64,000 bases of DNA from Sinonovacula constricta. Its lineage: Eukaryota > Mollusca > Bivalvia > Cardiida > Solecurtidae. The stretch is taken from positions 40,790,007 through 40,854,006 of the forward strand of contig CM017572.1 in the NCBI GenBank assembly GCA_007844125.1, written 5' to 3'. A program made the translations under genes and the position numbers. This document shows positions 1 to 12,617 of the stretch, one piece after another. The notes under the pieces are model-generated. The model was not told the origin of the DNA and ran no database searches. It was given only the letters and a program-made list of their open reading frames with translations. Position 1 is the first letter of the stretch. The number at the start of each line of letters is the position of its first letter.

Positions 1-38
1 ATACAGGGTTTGTATCTCTTATTAGAAATGTCTCTTTA

Positions 39-372
39 TAATGCGAGACAACATGCTCTTCTTAATGTTAACCCACACTGCTTTTCTAAAGACAAATACA
101 TCCGTTAAATTTAAAGCCAAATGTAAGGGGATCAGTAAGTTATTCCATGGCTGCTGGAACTGGGCACAATGAGTTTTGGTGGTGGATAGATTGGAGACCC
201 ATCAGAGCACACAGGTCCTAATGAAATATGTCGCGCGGGTCACAGGAGATTTATGGAATGACACACTGCGGTGGTTATCGTTCACAGAACCTAGGCGCTA
301 TTCATCGCTATCTTATTTTTTCAGTCACTGCATTGTTTTAACTGGGATTAAATTATCCCAGTCTGTCGTTAA
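39..372 (+). other. Set I block alpha, copy 1 (duplicated noncoding block)
   Basis: This segment aligns by eye with 8878-9192 (same strand), with 13899-14040 (shorter), and with the reverse complement of 28825-29095. Shared landmarks are a 5' part ending in TTTTCTAAAGA, a central ATGTCGCGC-GGTCACA stretch, and a 3' part resembling TTTTAGTCAYTG followed by AAATTATC. No frame stays open across the copies. It is best read as a member of a local noncoding duplication; a regulatory role is inferred only from uneven conservation. Confidence 0.6.
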
Positions 373-1084
373 TCGTTTTCCCTAGACACGAAGTTTGCGG
401 CACTCTGTTTCAGTATTCGACATTGGCCAATTTACAGTTTATTATTTATGTTTTGGTGGGTCACACATTCCATAATATTGTCATATCATGTCATGTCAAT
501 ATAAAATTGGTTAGCAGAAAAGTTACAGAGAAAAACTCATGAAGGCAGTATACTTTGACCTGAAAAAGTAATATTATACAATGTAACATTTATCATGCAA
601 CAAGCACAAAGATGAAATTATAATCTATTATTTAAAAATACAAACATTATGTTGACATATAGCTCGATGATTGAACTGTGATTTACAGGAAAGGTAGTTA
701 ACAGAATCAAAGCGTGGATGACCGACTTTATCTTGCATATTATACACATTCATTTTTATACTCTCTATGTTTGCCTATGGTATATGAATGCTGAATGTAT
801 AGTGATACTTATTCATTAATGATTTCTTAAGGTACGAGATTTCATTGCATAAAAAGAAAACATTGGTGTTGTTTTTTTTTTGACAGAGAGACTTAAATAT
901 TGCTGTTACTAGGGTTTAACCGACTGTGTATGATGAATTTAATTAAATAAACAAGTAGGCAATATTTGGTTTCCGAGAAATAATACGAGAATTCACAAAC
1001 CCTTGCACAGAATGTTGAGGAATAACTAACAAACTTAGAGTTTGTGATAGTGATGAGAAACAAGGGGAGGTGGAGATGCAGGGT
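373..1084. other. AT-rich spacer, nothing recognised
   Basis: Spacer between blocks alpha and beta of copy 1. It is AT-rich with short homopolymer runs, including a T-run near 870. No gene, repeat or RNA is seen. Confidence 0.5.
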
Positions 1085-1410
1085 ATGTCTGAAAAAAACT
1101 ATGGGGTTTGTGTAAGGGACATGACAGTCTATTCAGTGCTTTTCGGGCATGATTGATTTATTAGCTCCCAAAGGAGGTCCCGCATGCAAGGGTAGGGTGG
1201 AAGGAACACATTCTTCAGGCAATCAAACTGCCTCTTTGGATGGCACAAACTTAATGAGTCAATGTCCTAATTAATTTTCGAGAGTCTTTTCCAAGGCCTT
1301 TAAGAAATAATTCAAGGGACAAAATGAATTAGCCCAAACTAGTGCCAAATATATTTTCGATCTTGACTGGTGAATGATTGACAATGTGACTCTAGGTGAA
1401 CCGTCGACAG
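1085..1410 (+). other. Set I block beta, copy 1
   Basis: This segment aligns with the reverse complement of 28045-28372. Conserved landmarks in order are ATTCAGTGC, CATGATTGATTTA (1148-1160), CATGCAAG, AGTCTTTT-CAAGGC, GTGCCAAATA and a terminal TGATTGAC. TGATTGAT matches the established PBX-HOX composite site, and TGATTGAC is the core of PBX-MEIS/PREP sites. It is richer in GC than its flanks. No beta copy was found in copies 2 or 3. A homeodomain-responsive enhancer is plausible but inferred. Confidence 0.6.
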
Positions 1411-3139
1411 AATTACTTTTAAGAAAGTACGGTGATTGCACAGTTTATAGTTCTATTTATTTTGTATCATTTTATAATTAAATATTTTAATACAATATTC
1501 AAAATAAGCACCTAATTATATTATTTTAACCAGCATAATATCATTTTCCTATATAAAACAACTTTTAATACGTAAGATGCACACCAAAATAAAGAAAAAA
1601 TGATGTATGGAAAAAAAACAAGCTGCTTATTAAGTGCGCATGAATTGGCTATGATTGAGATATTATAAATATTTTATTATCTTATATCACATACCCTTCG
1701 AATTTAAAGCGGTTTGATTGGTCGAGCGCTGTGTGAGTCAATATAAAGTGATAATGACTCGAGAATTATTTCTCGTGAGCACCGAGAATATAATACTGAC
1801 GGTCGTGTTCTTTTTACGCGCACTATTGGGGTGGTTACACTAAATACCGACCGGAAGTAGAATGTGTGACATGGACTTTTTCTCTTTAGTAACAGTCTGT
1901 TTCTTATATCTTGGCATTAAATTTCCTATTTTGAAGGTAATGTGAACCTTTTGTTATCAAAAGGAAGCTGAAAATATGTAGAATTAAAAGAAAGCAAAAG
2001 TCTTCAACTCCTATGCACAATAATGGACTGATCCACTTTTACAGGAAGTACATATTTCATTGCAATTTGGCGGTTAAAGACTGGCAATTTGGCAGTGTGC
2101 GCTGCATTTAATGCTTTTCTGATAATCTGTCGAGGTAATGAACGTTGGCGAATTGGATCGACACCCTTAAATGTTTTATATTAAATTTGAAGCACGTGTG
2201 GCTCGTTGTACAAAAACAAAAATGAAAGCGTAATTTAATTGGGTATGAGATATAACAAGTAAGGACTCATGTTTCGGTAAATATATATAGTTTTTCGGAC
2301 CAGGCAATAATACGATTACCCAGGTCCTTAAAACTATATATTGACCTCAAAACAAGTCTTTATTTATATAAATAGTTTCCACATCAGTGAAGATCCATCA
2401 TCTTGGCAGCCATCTTAGATGGCAACTTCAATGGATTTTCAGATGAATTGTATAGAAAGGTAAATTTTATTTTCTTCTAATTTCTTCATCTGTGGTCCAA
2501 AAATTAAAAATTTTACACCATTGAAAAGTTCTTGAAATTCAAATTATTAAAGTACAACATTTTTAAAATTGATAAATGCACAAAGAATTAATTCTAAGAA
2601 ATAGCTACAATTATTGGCCCATCCTTAAACAAAAAAAAAACAGTGTATCTTTTTTTGGTTGTATTTTCTTCACCTTTTAAACTATCAAAATATAGTTTTG
2701 ATATTTAAAATACTTCCTAAAAGCTGTTAATTTTGATATAAAATTCAGTAAAAAGGACCGAAAAATAAAAACACAGTGGTGAGTTTAATACAACACATAT
2801 TTCCAGATTTCGGCCTGCATTAGCTTCTGCCTTCAAAGACGGCTGCCTTAAACTGCCTTATCAGTGCCTATGACATCACATGTAAACTTTCTAAAATATT
2901 TAAAGGAAGATGCCGTAATTTAATGGTCTAGAATGAACATAATTTAGTAATAAACAAAAAATCTGGAAGTTTGACTTTCACTCTTTGAAATATACGTACA
3001 TAATTATTGCTGACGATCTTTAAGTAACCCAGACCTGTCCTTTCCTTATCTGGCATATACACACACCGAAAACATATTAATTTTGAATGATGTTGAAACT
3101 TAAGCAGGCAACAAAAGATCCGCATGCTCCCTGACATGT
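1411..3139. other. Spacer with one hairpin, otherwise nothing clear
   Basis: AT-rich spacer between beta and gamma of copy 1. It holds the inverted repeat at 2283-2341 (listed separately). Around 1705-1750 an inverted CCAAT-like GATTGG, a TGAGTCA and a TATAAAG lie close together. This could pass for a core promoter, but no exon follows, so I do not call one. Confidence 0.4.
2283..2341. repeat. Inverted repeat, 19-nt arms
   Basis: The left arm (2283-2301, starting ATATATAGTTTT) and right arm (2323-2341, ending AAAACTATATAT) pair at 17 of 19 positions around a 21-nt loop. The base of the stem is AT-rich, and GGACC/GGTCC closes the loop. It could be the remnant of a small foldback element or form a hairpin in RNA. 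It is shorter than most animal pre-miRNAs. Confidence 0.6.
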
Positions 3140-3660
3140 ATTTCTGAGGAAGAAATCTGGTAGTGGGGACTAATCTAATCAGGCTAGGCAAATATGCCGT
3201 GTTATTTCTGGATTATTGTTGTACCGTAGATAATACGGGATAAGAACTGTCAATCACACGCTTTGTGCATATGAAGAATTAGTTCTTAAAGATTGCTCGC
3301 AAAAATGACATTCCTTAGCCGTAGGGACAATACCACGATTATGCTGGTCCCTTTCCCGGGGCTCATATTCGCCTTTAATTTAATTTGCAAAAGCATGGTA
3401 TCAAGCCGGAACACGTTTCCTGTCAAATCGGATTCCAATACTGTAAAATAAAGGAATAGTTGGGAAATTTATCGCCACAAAATCTAAATTGGCATAATTG
3501 GCTACTCGGGATGAGTCATGGATATGAGGTTTAAGGGAATTACGAAAGTTAATGGCGAGAAGGAATTCCATCGAACCCCTTTTAGAAGCCCTGTTGAAAG
3601 TCGAAATAGAGCGTGATCTCAAACATTAGTGTGTCAGTCTCAATTAACACACACGTGTCA
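3140..3660 (+). other. Set I block gamma, copy 1
   Basis: This is the best-conserved block of Set I. It aligns over most of its length with 9510-10015, more weakly with 14665-15121 and, very closely, with the reverse complement of 26790-27275. It carries CTGTCAATCA at 3247-3256, the reverse complement of the PBX-PREP/MEIS decamer TGATTGACAG. Also conserved are a GATTCCAATACTGT stretch, an ATGAGTCA AP-1-like site, and a run from 3576 to 3597 that is identical over 22 bases with copy 2. Conservation is spread over all three codon positions, which argues against coding. Confidence 0.7.
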
Positions 3661-5029
3661 TGCTAATGTGTCGCGTTCAAGAATGTAACACAAAGCAAAT
3701 TTGTTTGTCATTTTTACCAAAACTGGCTGTAAATGTCCCGGATGTATGTTGAGTTGTTTTGTTTTTTGTTATCACACAGACAGGATTTCAATTGATTCAT
3801 TCAAAGCTCTGTATTCTCGTTAAATTTTCATCATTGGTAGACCTATCTAATATAAGTGAGGCATCACTCGACAACTTACACGTGGAAAGTGTTATATTAT
3901 ATGAGTTTTTTTTATTCATAACTACAATAAGCAGTGTTGTCTATCAATAAATATGTAGAAAAAAATCTATATCAAATATAAGTTTTAAAAGATTTGAGAG
4001 TGATTAAAGTGATCAACTCTGTACACATTCGGAACTATTAAAACTGCTTGGCTTAAAGTATTTACGAATTAATGGCCCGTACATATTAACACTTTTTGCC
4101 AGTTACCTGGTATAAAGAGTAACTAAGTAACATTTAAGTTGTACTGAGAAAATGACACGAATTTACCTACATACATACAGCATTTTGCAAGTCATCTCCT
4201 ATTTGTCATGCAAAATCCAAGCATATGAAATGACGAGGTATCCACATAGAATGAAATTTAATGCCATCTTTTATCATACATCTATGGGTAAATGCGTATT
4301 CCTTAGCCTCATGGGGCAGATAAGCTCGTTGTTTTATCCGTCGAGTCCACGTCACAATCAGAAGTTAAGGGAGAAATACGAAAACACACGTGTACTAATG
4401 GAAATTAATATCATTCAAATCACAATTTGCAACTGTTCAAATATCACCCAAGGTCCAATTTGGCACATTCTTCTTAATAATGGACTGAAGTTAATATAAC
4501 GTAACGTGTTTTACTCATCGAATCTTAACATTTATTCCTTTTCATATGATGAATGGTTCGTCTGTTAATAGCCCTGTGTAAAACAGTTGTCATTATTAAC
4601 AAACAATGCGACAGTGCATGCGTGTGAAAAATAATACCGCCATGCGACTGTCGTACAAAACAAAGGATAAACAATTACATTCAGTTATCTAGAAATTCTT
4701 GGGGATAATACTCGTTGTTATCTAGGACCAAATGTGGTGGTAAATCTTTAGAAGATTCTAGTAATGCGACACAGCGAGTCTTTTATTCAATTTATCCCAA
4801 ATTTATTTCGACAAGAAAAGACAAAAATTAATTACAGTATCAAAGCAATGCCCTTTCGGGGTGTAGTGTGGATAGTGATAGAACGCATATAATCTGTTGT
4901 TTATTGGTTTGTTTAATGAATTGAATAGATTGCCAACCGAAGAAATTATATGAAAGAACATATTGATAATAGGATTTTGCTGAATAATCGTATTCGTATA
5001 AATAATTATTACCCATGTATGCTTATCAC
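3661..5029. other. Spacer, nothing recognised
   Basis: AT-rich spacer between gamma and delta of copy 1. The parts near 4310-4400 and 4560-4670 have somewhat more GC, but I could not align them with other copies. Confidence 0.4.
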
Positions 5030-5330
5030 GCCCGGGGTCATTAACATATAGAGTGAATCTTAACACTAGGACAATGCCCAAGCCTACAAATGCATCATAT
5101 GTTCGACTTCACAATAAACTTCCAACAACTGCTGTGCAATAAAGAGGACATTTTTATTAGACTCGACGAACTCAATGGATATGCGTATGCGTAGAAAATA
5201 TGCATGAAACCAAACATGCTCGAGTCCATTGGTTATCTAAGTATCCATTTAGGTTCCCTCATGGTCAACCCTCTGTCTAGGCGGGGAAGAAAGGTCGCGT
5301 TATTTGTGCCTAAAGGTGAACGAAATGTGC
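5030..5330 (+). other. Set I block delta, copy 1
   Basis: This segment aligns with 10855-11240 and 15980-16330. Shared landmarks are GGACAATGCC near the left end and, at the right, TTGGTYAT followed by ATGGTCAACC-TCTGTCT-GGCGGGGA and an AAGGTCRCG stretch. The short minus-strand open frame over the right part is not kept in the other copies. Confidence 0.6.
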
Positions 5331-8222
5331 TAACTGGATCCATATATTGCCCATTGGGGCATCCTCGTCCCCGGAGATAATTATCATCAAATGGCTCGCG
5401 ACCTGTTATTGTAACCATGAATGGTCAGCGTTAACTTGATTTAAACGGAAACTTTAGTGTCAATAGATAATACAGAAGATATATGACTGGTTTATCAGCA
5501 AGCCGGGAATAAAAAGTGTCCGCTAAAACTGAATTGAATCACAGATAAGTGTAGTGAACCGTTACTTTAGCTACTGATGTTTTCTCTTTATATTTGTAAC
5601 TGAACATAACAGAACATAGTTGTAATTCGTAAATGTATTTCAAACTAGAGCGCATCATGTATTGACAGTGTAGATCTAAAGAGTATGACTGTACAGTTCG
5701 CAGCACGTTCTAACTAATTGTCGCATAAATATGTGATTTACATGGCAGTCTGCTGCTGAAATGCCATTGCGTTTGAAATTATTCGTTTAACTATTACCTA
5801 TCGGCATACGTGGAACAGTAAACTATTATGTATTCAAATGCTCATCATTATACAATTGCTTGAGAACAATACTATGATTGAGCTGAATAATTGTGTGTCT
5901 TGGGGACTGAACCTTCAATTAAATGTTGCGGCTCAGAATTTACATGTGGATATCTTATTTATGGGTATTAAATAGTTGTTATGTGTTATTAACAGAACAA
6001 TACATAATGAACAGTAAATCACAGGTCTAGCTAGATCTCATGGTATATTGGAATAATAATTTATTAATCAAAATAAAAAAGTAGACTTTTTCGCCATAGT
6101 GTTATAATGTTGTGATACAAACGAATAAAATCTTTAAAAAAAATACTAAGCTTTTATCGCCATAGTTAAGTATAACAAAAGTATTATCTTCGGTTTCTGT
6201 AATGGTATTCATAATCAAGTGTATGTCATAAAATATAGAAATGACATCTGTGTTTGTACTTTCGTTTAAACAGTATTTATTCAAGAAAATGCCATAGGAT
6301 ACATATGTAATGAATATTCAACCTGTAAAAATAGAATTGGGTTAAAAGTTGGGATAACAACTTATGTAAATCCTCTTTCTAAAGGGGTATAACATTACAA
6401 TGAATCATTTTAGGATGCTTAGTTATGGCGATTTTACAACAAAATATGTACAGGTCTAGTATTTAGAAAGCCAAGAAGAGTAATTTTAAGGTAACAAAGT
6501 CCGTATATAGCTTAAAATACCAAGCAGTAGAAAGTAAGCATTGCAAAATCAACGAATAGTGATTTCATAGTTTGTACTCTGAGTGTGGTAGTTTTAGGTC
6601 GACTGGCTTTGTTCAAGAGATATAGTGGTTCAATATGATACAATGTTGATATTGGAACATATGTTAGCATAATCCAATTTCTGAAATCGACTAACTGATA
6701 TCAAGTATACATGATAGACAACCACATTCCCACTACCTGTTATGCTGCTTTAAAGCTTAGAAACAGGTGGTCTCATGTTATGCAAAACGCGAATATTAAA
6801 TATTAAGTGTGTAATTAAACACGTTTAAGATTACATAGGAGTATATTTGTAAGTACCTGCCTTACAAGTACATAGGATACACATGTGTTTTTGTCATAAA
6901 GGTCAACAACAAGACATTAAGTGTTCGAAATTCAAAGGTTCAAAGCATTATAATAATTGGTATTTTATTTTATTCATTCTTTTTCTCCTGCATGGTTCCT
7001 GCAAACAATAAATTTCAATTGGTTTGCTGAAAACGTTTTCGAACATCTTTTATACGTAGTCGTTAAAGCATACAAACATACAACAAGTCAAGTTTGAACT
7101 TCTTTTTATGAGGAGCTTCTATTAATAACAGATTTGGGTGTGAATAATGAAATCTGGAAATAAAAGCGGGCTTCAAAGGTTGCTAATATGCACACTTATC
7201 AAGTTAAACACATATAAGTGTCAACATGTTACGTTTCCGAAGCAGATGGTCGGATATGAGGACCTGCCAATCAGTTATTGGTTTTGCAATCGGCTTAATA
7301 TATAAAAAATAGTAACACATGTCATTTCAGTGGATGTGTGCCATTCTTAAGAAACACATAATATAAACAAATCATTCCACTATTAGCTTATATGTGGTAA
7401 AACAGAAAGCACGTGATGAAATGCGGATTAAGACTTATTTTATGTCCAGTTGACTGTTCAAACATCCCTTTAAGTACAACATTATCACGGCCATATTTCG
7501 TTCGTACATATGGGGTTTTTGTTTATTATAGTTTGACGTATGAGAATTTAATTCATAGGGCATTAATGAATTATGAATCAATTAAATTTAAACAATATAT
7601 ATTAATTAAAATACCCGGGAGGTCCGCACTGTACTTTTTAAGAGATTCCGTAATTACATTTTATCAAATTCACTGTATTTGCTTCTAAGAGTAAAATTAA
7701 CATATAACAGATCTTTCTGCAAACGCTATTTCCAGGTACACTGACCGTACGCTTGTTATATTTGCTGTCTTGGCGCAAGATTTAGGACATATTTAAAAGA
7801 TCATAGTTAGTACAAGACGTTTGGTCATAACGAAATGAAGCCAGCTATAACGCATGAAATATCTCTGTAACACTTCTGGTCTAAATGAGAAAGAATTTCC
7901 TTACATCTGCATATCAAAAAATGCAACTTTAAAATTAATCACATCATTGCTTTTCATTTACCAATGGTCAAAGTTTAACGAGCTAAAAGAAATTTTCTGA
8001 AGGTAAAGAGTCAAGGAAATAATATCTTGAGACAAAAAGGGGCAAGTTTTGTATAGTAAGCTAAATAATAATAGTTTGTGTGTTTTTCAGATTTTATATT
8101 TTCTGAGGAATTCTGGAAGATATATTGGCTTGGTTAATCTTTTCCTAAACTGCTTTTATTGCGTTTTTTATAATCGTACTTCGCGTAATAAAAGGAGACG
8201 CATGCATATATAACTGTATATT
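5331..8222. other. Spacer, nothing recognised
   Basis: About 2.9 kb of AT-rich DNA between copy 1 and the foldback element. I see no gene, tRNA, microsatellite or repeat of a family found elsewhere in the window. The short open frames here have AT-driven composition. Confidence 0.4.
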
Positions 8223-8723
8223 TAACGTGTATATATAACCACCCGATACAACTGGTGTTATCCCATTCAATAAGAACAAGGTTTAACGGGATTGGCTTGC
8301 TCAACAGTTAACCTGGTAGTAACATCCTACCATATGGTATTGGTGTTAACCTGTTCAACAGATTCTTGTATTGACCAATGGGATAACGCGTTTACGGTGT
8401 ATATGTAAAAATGTTGTACCGGTATATGCGGATTGCAGCAGCAGCCATTTTCTATTAAACTTACTTACAAAACATGAAAAGATTGCATTTTACTAAAAAA
8501 TCTCCGAAAGTAAAAAAAAGAATCGTAGTTCGTGGAAATCGTGCAACATCCCCCTATTTGAGGAAATCCTATTTGGCCGCTTTACTCAATAACTTAACCC
8601 CACACCATATGGTATAATGGTAGTACCATGTAATGTATAGAACAGGTTAACCTCGATTAACCCAGTACTTATTCAACAGTATAACCTCGATCGAATCGGG
8701 TGATAAGATTTATAACGTGTATA
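8223..8723. mobile_element. Candidate foldback/MITE-like element
   Basis: TAACGTGTATA occurs at 8223-8233 and again at 8713-8723 and may be a target-site duplication. Just inside each copy lie imperfect inverted ends sharing CACCCGAT (left, near 8240) and ATCGGGTG (right, near 8695). The left part holds a second imperfect palindrome, about 8255-8400, centred on CCATATGG, with GTTATCCCATT pairing with AATGGGATAAC. A related ACCATATGGTAT recurs near 8605. It has no coding capacity. The superfamily is unknown, and the AT-rich candidate duplication could be chance. Confidence 0.45.
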
Positions 8724-8877
8724 AAATTTCTGATATATAAATACTATTTGTTAAGACTATGTTATATAAAATAATAATAATATATGTGGTTAAAGATTAA
8801 TTCCTTTGTCTTCGTTCAAGTATGTTAAAAAAAGAATGTTTGTAGCAACAGCATTTGTTATGGCATCCTACTTCATG

Positions 8878-9192
8878 AAATTTGCGAGCCAACATGCCCA
8901 TCTTTATTTCCACTGTTTTCTAAAGATCGACACATTCCTAAGGTTTATGACCAACTGTTTGGGGATAATTTAGTAATTTCAAGGGTGCTGGAAATGAGTC
9001 ATGAAAGGGAGAGGGAACCGTAAGGGATGAGTATTGGTTGTTGATTAGGTACAGAGGGCTCATGACAAATGTCGCGCAGGTCACAAGGGACTTCAGCAAT
9101 GGCAAACGGTTGGAAACATCTTTAACAGAGCGTCTTGTCTTTTAGTCATTGTTCTGTTATGTCCGGTTTAAATTATCGCATTTGATTGTTAG
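8878..9192 (+). other. Set I block alpha, copy 2
   Basis: This segment aligns end to end with 39-372. Notable stretches are GCGAGCCAACATGCCC, GAGTCATGAAAGGGAGAG, GAGGGCTCATGACAAATG and GTCACAAGGGACTTCAG, the last two also recognisable in inverted copy 4. No consistent frame is seen. Confidence 0.6.
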
Positions 9193-9509
9193 TATTCCAC
9201 AAACCAAAAAAGTATATATGTTTTAGTTTTGGCATTTGTCAATGTGCATTTTTTCTGCAAGATTTTAACATGTTTTTAGAAAGAGATAGACAAAAGATAC
9301 AAATGGCCGCATTGAAGCGATATCATGATAATGTTTTAAGCTGGTTTTCTGTAATTTATAAATGAAAGCCGGTTTAATGCAAATACTGTGTGCTACAAAT
9401 ACATGTAGAAATACCTTAAATACATAGATATACAGCACACACTATTAAGTGGTTTGTAACAATAAGACAACGTTCACAGAAATTATGCCCTAACGTTCAG
9501 TGCTGAGGT

Positions 9510-10015
9510 AATCTCTTCTAAGGCATAATCAAATTAGGCATTGCGAATCCGCCGTTTTTGCTGGATTTGGGTTGTGTCATAGACAATACAGGCTACGAAC
9601 TGTCAATAACAAACTTTCTGCATGTGCCAAATTATTTCTTTAAGACTGGTCGCCAAAATTCTTACCACAGCCTTATGGACCCTAATGTAATTATGTCGAT
9701 TCCCAGTTTAGGCTCTGTTCGCATTTAAATTAATTATGAAACTAAGTGTATCAAACTGGGACACAGATGATGTCAACTGGGATTCCAATACTGTCAAGGA
9801 AAAAAAGTTAGTAAGAGTGCCGCTTAAAACTGATAGATAGCATAATTGTGTACCCATGAGTCACTGAGATAGGGTTTTATGGAATTGCGAGAGTAATGGC
9901 CAAATGAAATTCCAGCTGGCCCCTTTTAGAAGCCCTGTTGACAGTAAAGTGTAAAACGTGTTCCTGGCATTAGCGTGCTGCTCTCAATTAGCAGACAGAT
10001 GTCATTTACACAATG
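9510..10015 (+). other. Set I block gamma, copy 2
   Basis: Homologous to 3140-3660 and in the same orientation. The PBX-PREP-like site is CTGTCAATAA at 9600-9609, one mismatch from the decamer. It shares GATTCCAATACTGT, ATGAGTCA and the 22-base identical run at 9920-9941 with copy 1, and CAATTAGCAGACAGATGTC near the right end. It lies about 0.4 kb after alpha, against 2.8 kb in copy 1, so block order is kept while spacing is not. Confidence 0.7.
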
Positions 10016-10854
10016 CATTTTTGGCTAGAAACCTTATAATTATTTTCATTTTTTTCCAATTTCTAAGATTTGTGTTGCTTTGTATCGCGAATGGTGATTA
10101 ATTGATTCAGAGGCATCAGTATGACGAATACACATCTAGAAATATAAATTTGATCTATTAAAAATCATATCTTTGATGGTAAGGACTTCGCCAAATAAAT
10201 AACACTATCAACTATATGTTAAAATGAATAAGAATGTAAAATAATCAATATAGATTTATAAACTAGACTATTTTAGTTAATTAGATTAAAATGACACATA
10301 AATATAACCGAAAACACTTAAGATACTGAACGAAAAATATAGTAAGATATCATAATTATATCATAAATTACATAATTTGTTGGGAAAATCGACGTCGTTT
10401 CGTTCAAATATCAATTGTGTTCAGAATGTATACATTTTAAAAATTGAGCACAAAACAATATTTTCAATTCTACGAATTTTGCCTGCGTTAAACACACAAG
10501 TTTAATGGATCTTTTTTAGATTTTATACCCGCCCTTAGATTTAAAAAGTGACTGGATATCCAGTTATCAAATTGAAGTCATCGTATTTACAGATTTTCTT
10601 TTTCAAAACTTCTGTGACAAAGTCTGTTGTAAAAAGATATCATCATAATCTGTCCTCTTGAAAGATTCCGGTAAAAGTTGCAACATCAAAGCAAGAAAAA
10701 AATGCTTTCATCTAAACAATATTAGTATGATTTGTCAAATGATTACATTGTCACGCCCTGCTGGAATAGTTATATAATAAATTATCTAAAGAGAAACATT
10801 TTCAAAGGATTGATCTGAATACTCGTACCATACAGTTTTAATTAATAATAAAGT
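10016..10854. other. AT-rich spacer
   Basis: Spacer between gamma and delta of copy 2. Nothing beyond AT-rich low-complexity sequence is seen. Confidence 0.4.
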
Positions 10855-11240
10855 CCAACTGTCACCTAGTTCGAGGTCCGTAATTAAACCCAGCCTGTCC
10901 AAACCTTCGGACAATGCCTGAAATGCTTCCAAAGCCTCATAAACAGTAGAATATCACAGACAACTGACAGCCGCAGCGTAATAAAACGATCGCGTATATG
11001 CCCTCACTACGAAGAATCGGCGAACACACATGCTAATATTCCATAATATGCAGTAAAACGCATGCTCGATCATAATTGCTCGAGGTCATACTAATTGGTC
11101 ATTTAGAATTCCATATGGTCAACCATCTGTCTTGGCGGGGACAAAGGTCACGAGAATCGTTCTGTAAAGTCGACCGATTGACCAATCTGAGCCAATTCAG
11201 CATCTCTGCGATAAATTATCTATTAACGACTAGTTGTAGC
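10855..11240 (+). other. Set I block delta, copy 2
   Basis: This is the fullest delta copy. In order it shows CAACTGTCACC (MEIS-type TGACAG half site on the other strand), GTAATTAAACCCA, GGACAATGCC, TTGGTCATTTAG, ATGGTCAACCATCTGTCTTG, a GGCGGGG run and ACAAAGGTCACG. The last is an extended nuclear-receptor half site (CAAAGGTCA). Copies 1 and 3 share the order of these landmarks. GC is visibly above the flanks. A regulatory role is inferred. Confidence 0.6.
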
Positions 11241-12540
11241 CTGTAACTCTTGAATGTGCTGGTTTAGATGCAATAAACCATGAAATGATTCAATGAAATA
11301 CGCCATTGGTGGCTAATTGATAAAAGTAAACTAGGGTGTGCAGGGTAAGTAAACGTTAAAGAAAATTAATGCACTAATGACATAAAAAAGAGAGAATAAG
11401 TATTGTCTCTTTTATTTGAATAACAACTAAAACTTAGATGTATGCGATTCTTTCTGGTTGACTCTGTGTATTGACCTTATGAACATCACATATTTTATGT
11501 TTCATTTTCTATGGCTTTTGTGCCTAAGAACATAACAAACTTATAAAAATATATTATTATTAATAATATTATTATAAAATACTATATATTTTATAAAAAT
11601 TAACATATTCAAACTTTATCGTTCTAAGTTGACCTCTTTTCAGCTTAAAAATAAGGTTTTGACAATCCACAGTATTCTGCTTAAAAGCAAGCTGCATAAA
11701 TTTGTCTTATGTATATTTGACGCGCTTATGACGATGGCAACTACTGTACCAATACATGGCTATTGTGGACATGCATACATGTTCTTTATTGTTAGTACGA
11801 ACATTTCAATGAAGACTAATTATAATGATTAAAATAATGTCTATTTAAGAGAGAAAGAAGAAAAATGTTGGTGACTGTTAATTATTTCTATTTCTTCTTC
11901 CTACGACTATAGATAAACTCTACGTTATTTATATCAAAGAGAACATGTGTTAAATTGAGTTTACTCCAAAGTAACTGGTGAATGTTTTCTTCTCATTTAC
12001 TTAGTACACAATTTCCTATCGACTCGTAAGATTTAATACGGATAGGGTATACATGTACAAATCACATATCTTCGATAGATGTCAAGGATTTGGAAGTGTT
12101 AGCCAGTAATTTATAGCACACAATGTAAACGTATTAATAAAAGTTCGGCAATGTGAATAAAGAATAAAGAAGAATTATTAGAATAACTTTGATCTAAGTA
12201 AATACTGTCTGTAAATGACACTCATTCTTTAAGCTCTTTTTCTTTCTTATTACGAATCAATTAAAATCGAAAAAGCTAAAGAGAATAGTAATACATGTAT
12301 ATATTCAAATGTGTCTGTAAAGGTAACAAAAACGGTACAATCAGTATTTTATCAAATATAACAGAACATACTAACTGTGAGATGCATTTTCTCCCTGTTA
12401 TGCTTATTTCTTCAAGTTTTTTATATTTAGAAACAGCACACAATGGTCTTGCAAACAATGCGCATTTATAAAGTTAAACTGTTAAACTGAAACATAAATC
12501 AATGTTAATATGTATGTATTCTTATAAGGGTATCATTAAT
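11241..12540. other. AT-rich spacer
   Basis: The first 160 bases may be a weak extension of delta: a TAAACGTTAAAGAA-like stretch and a GTCTCTTTTAT-like stretch resemble sequence near 16485-16555. The rest shows nothing recognisable. Confidence 0.35.
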
Positions 12541-12617
12541 CTGGACCATGACACTGATATCAATGAACAAACATGTTCTCGGTTTGTTCATTGACTATGC
12601 TATAAAACACTGTCCAG
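12541..12617. repeat. Nested inverted repeat with perfect 13-bp stem
   Basis: TCAATGAACAAAC (12560-12572) and its exact reverse complement GTTTGTTCATTGA (12582-12594) enclose a 9-nt loop. A further CTGGAC/GTCCAG pair (12541-12546 and 12612-12617) closes a 77-nt structure with an unpaired middle. The size is in the range of a pre-miRNA, but pairing between the two stems is poor. It may instead be a symmetric protein-binding site; GTTTGTT is forkhead-like. Confidence 0.6.

Noticed and set aside
1705..1760. Core promoter (inverted CCAAT, AP-1-like site, TATAAAG)
   Set aside because: No exon or open frame follows, and each motif is common in AT-rich DNA.
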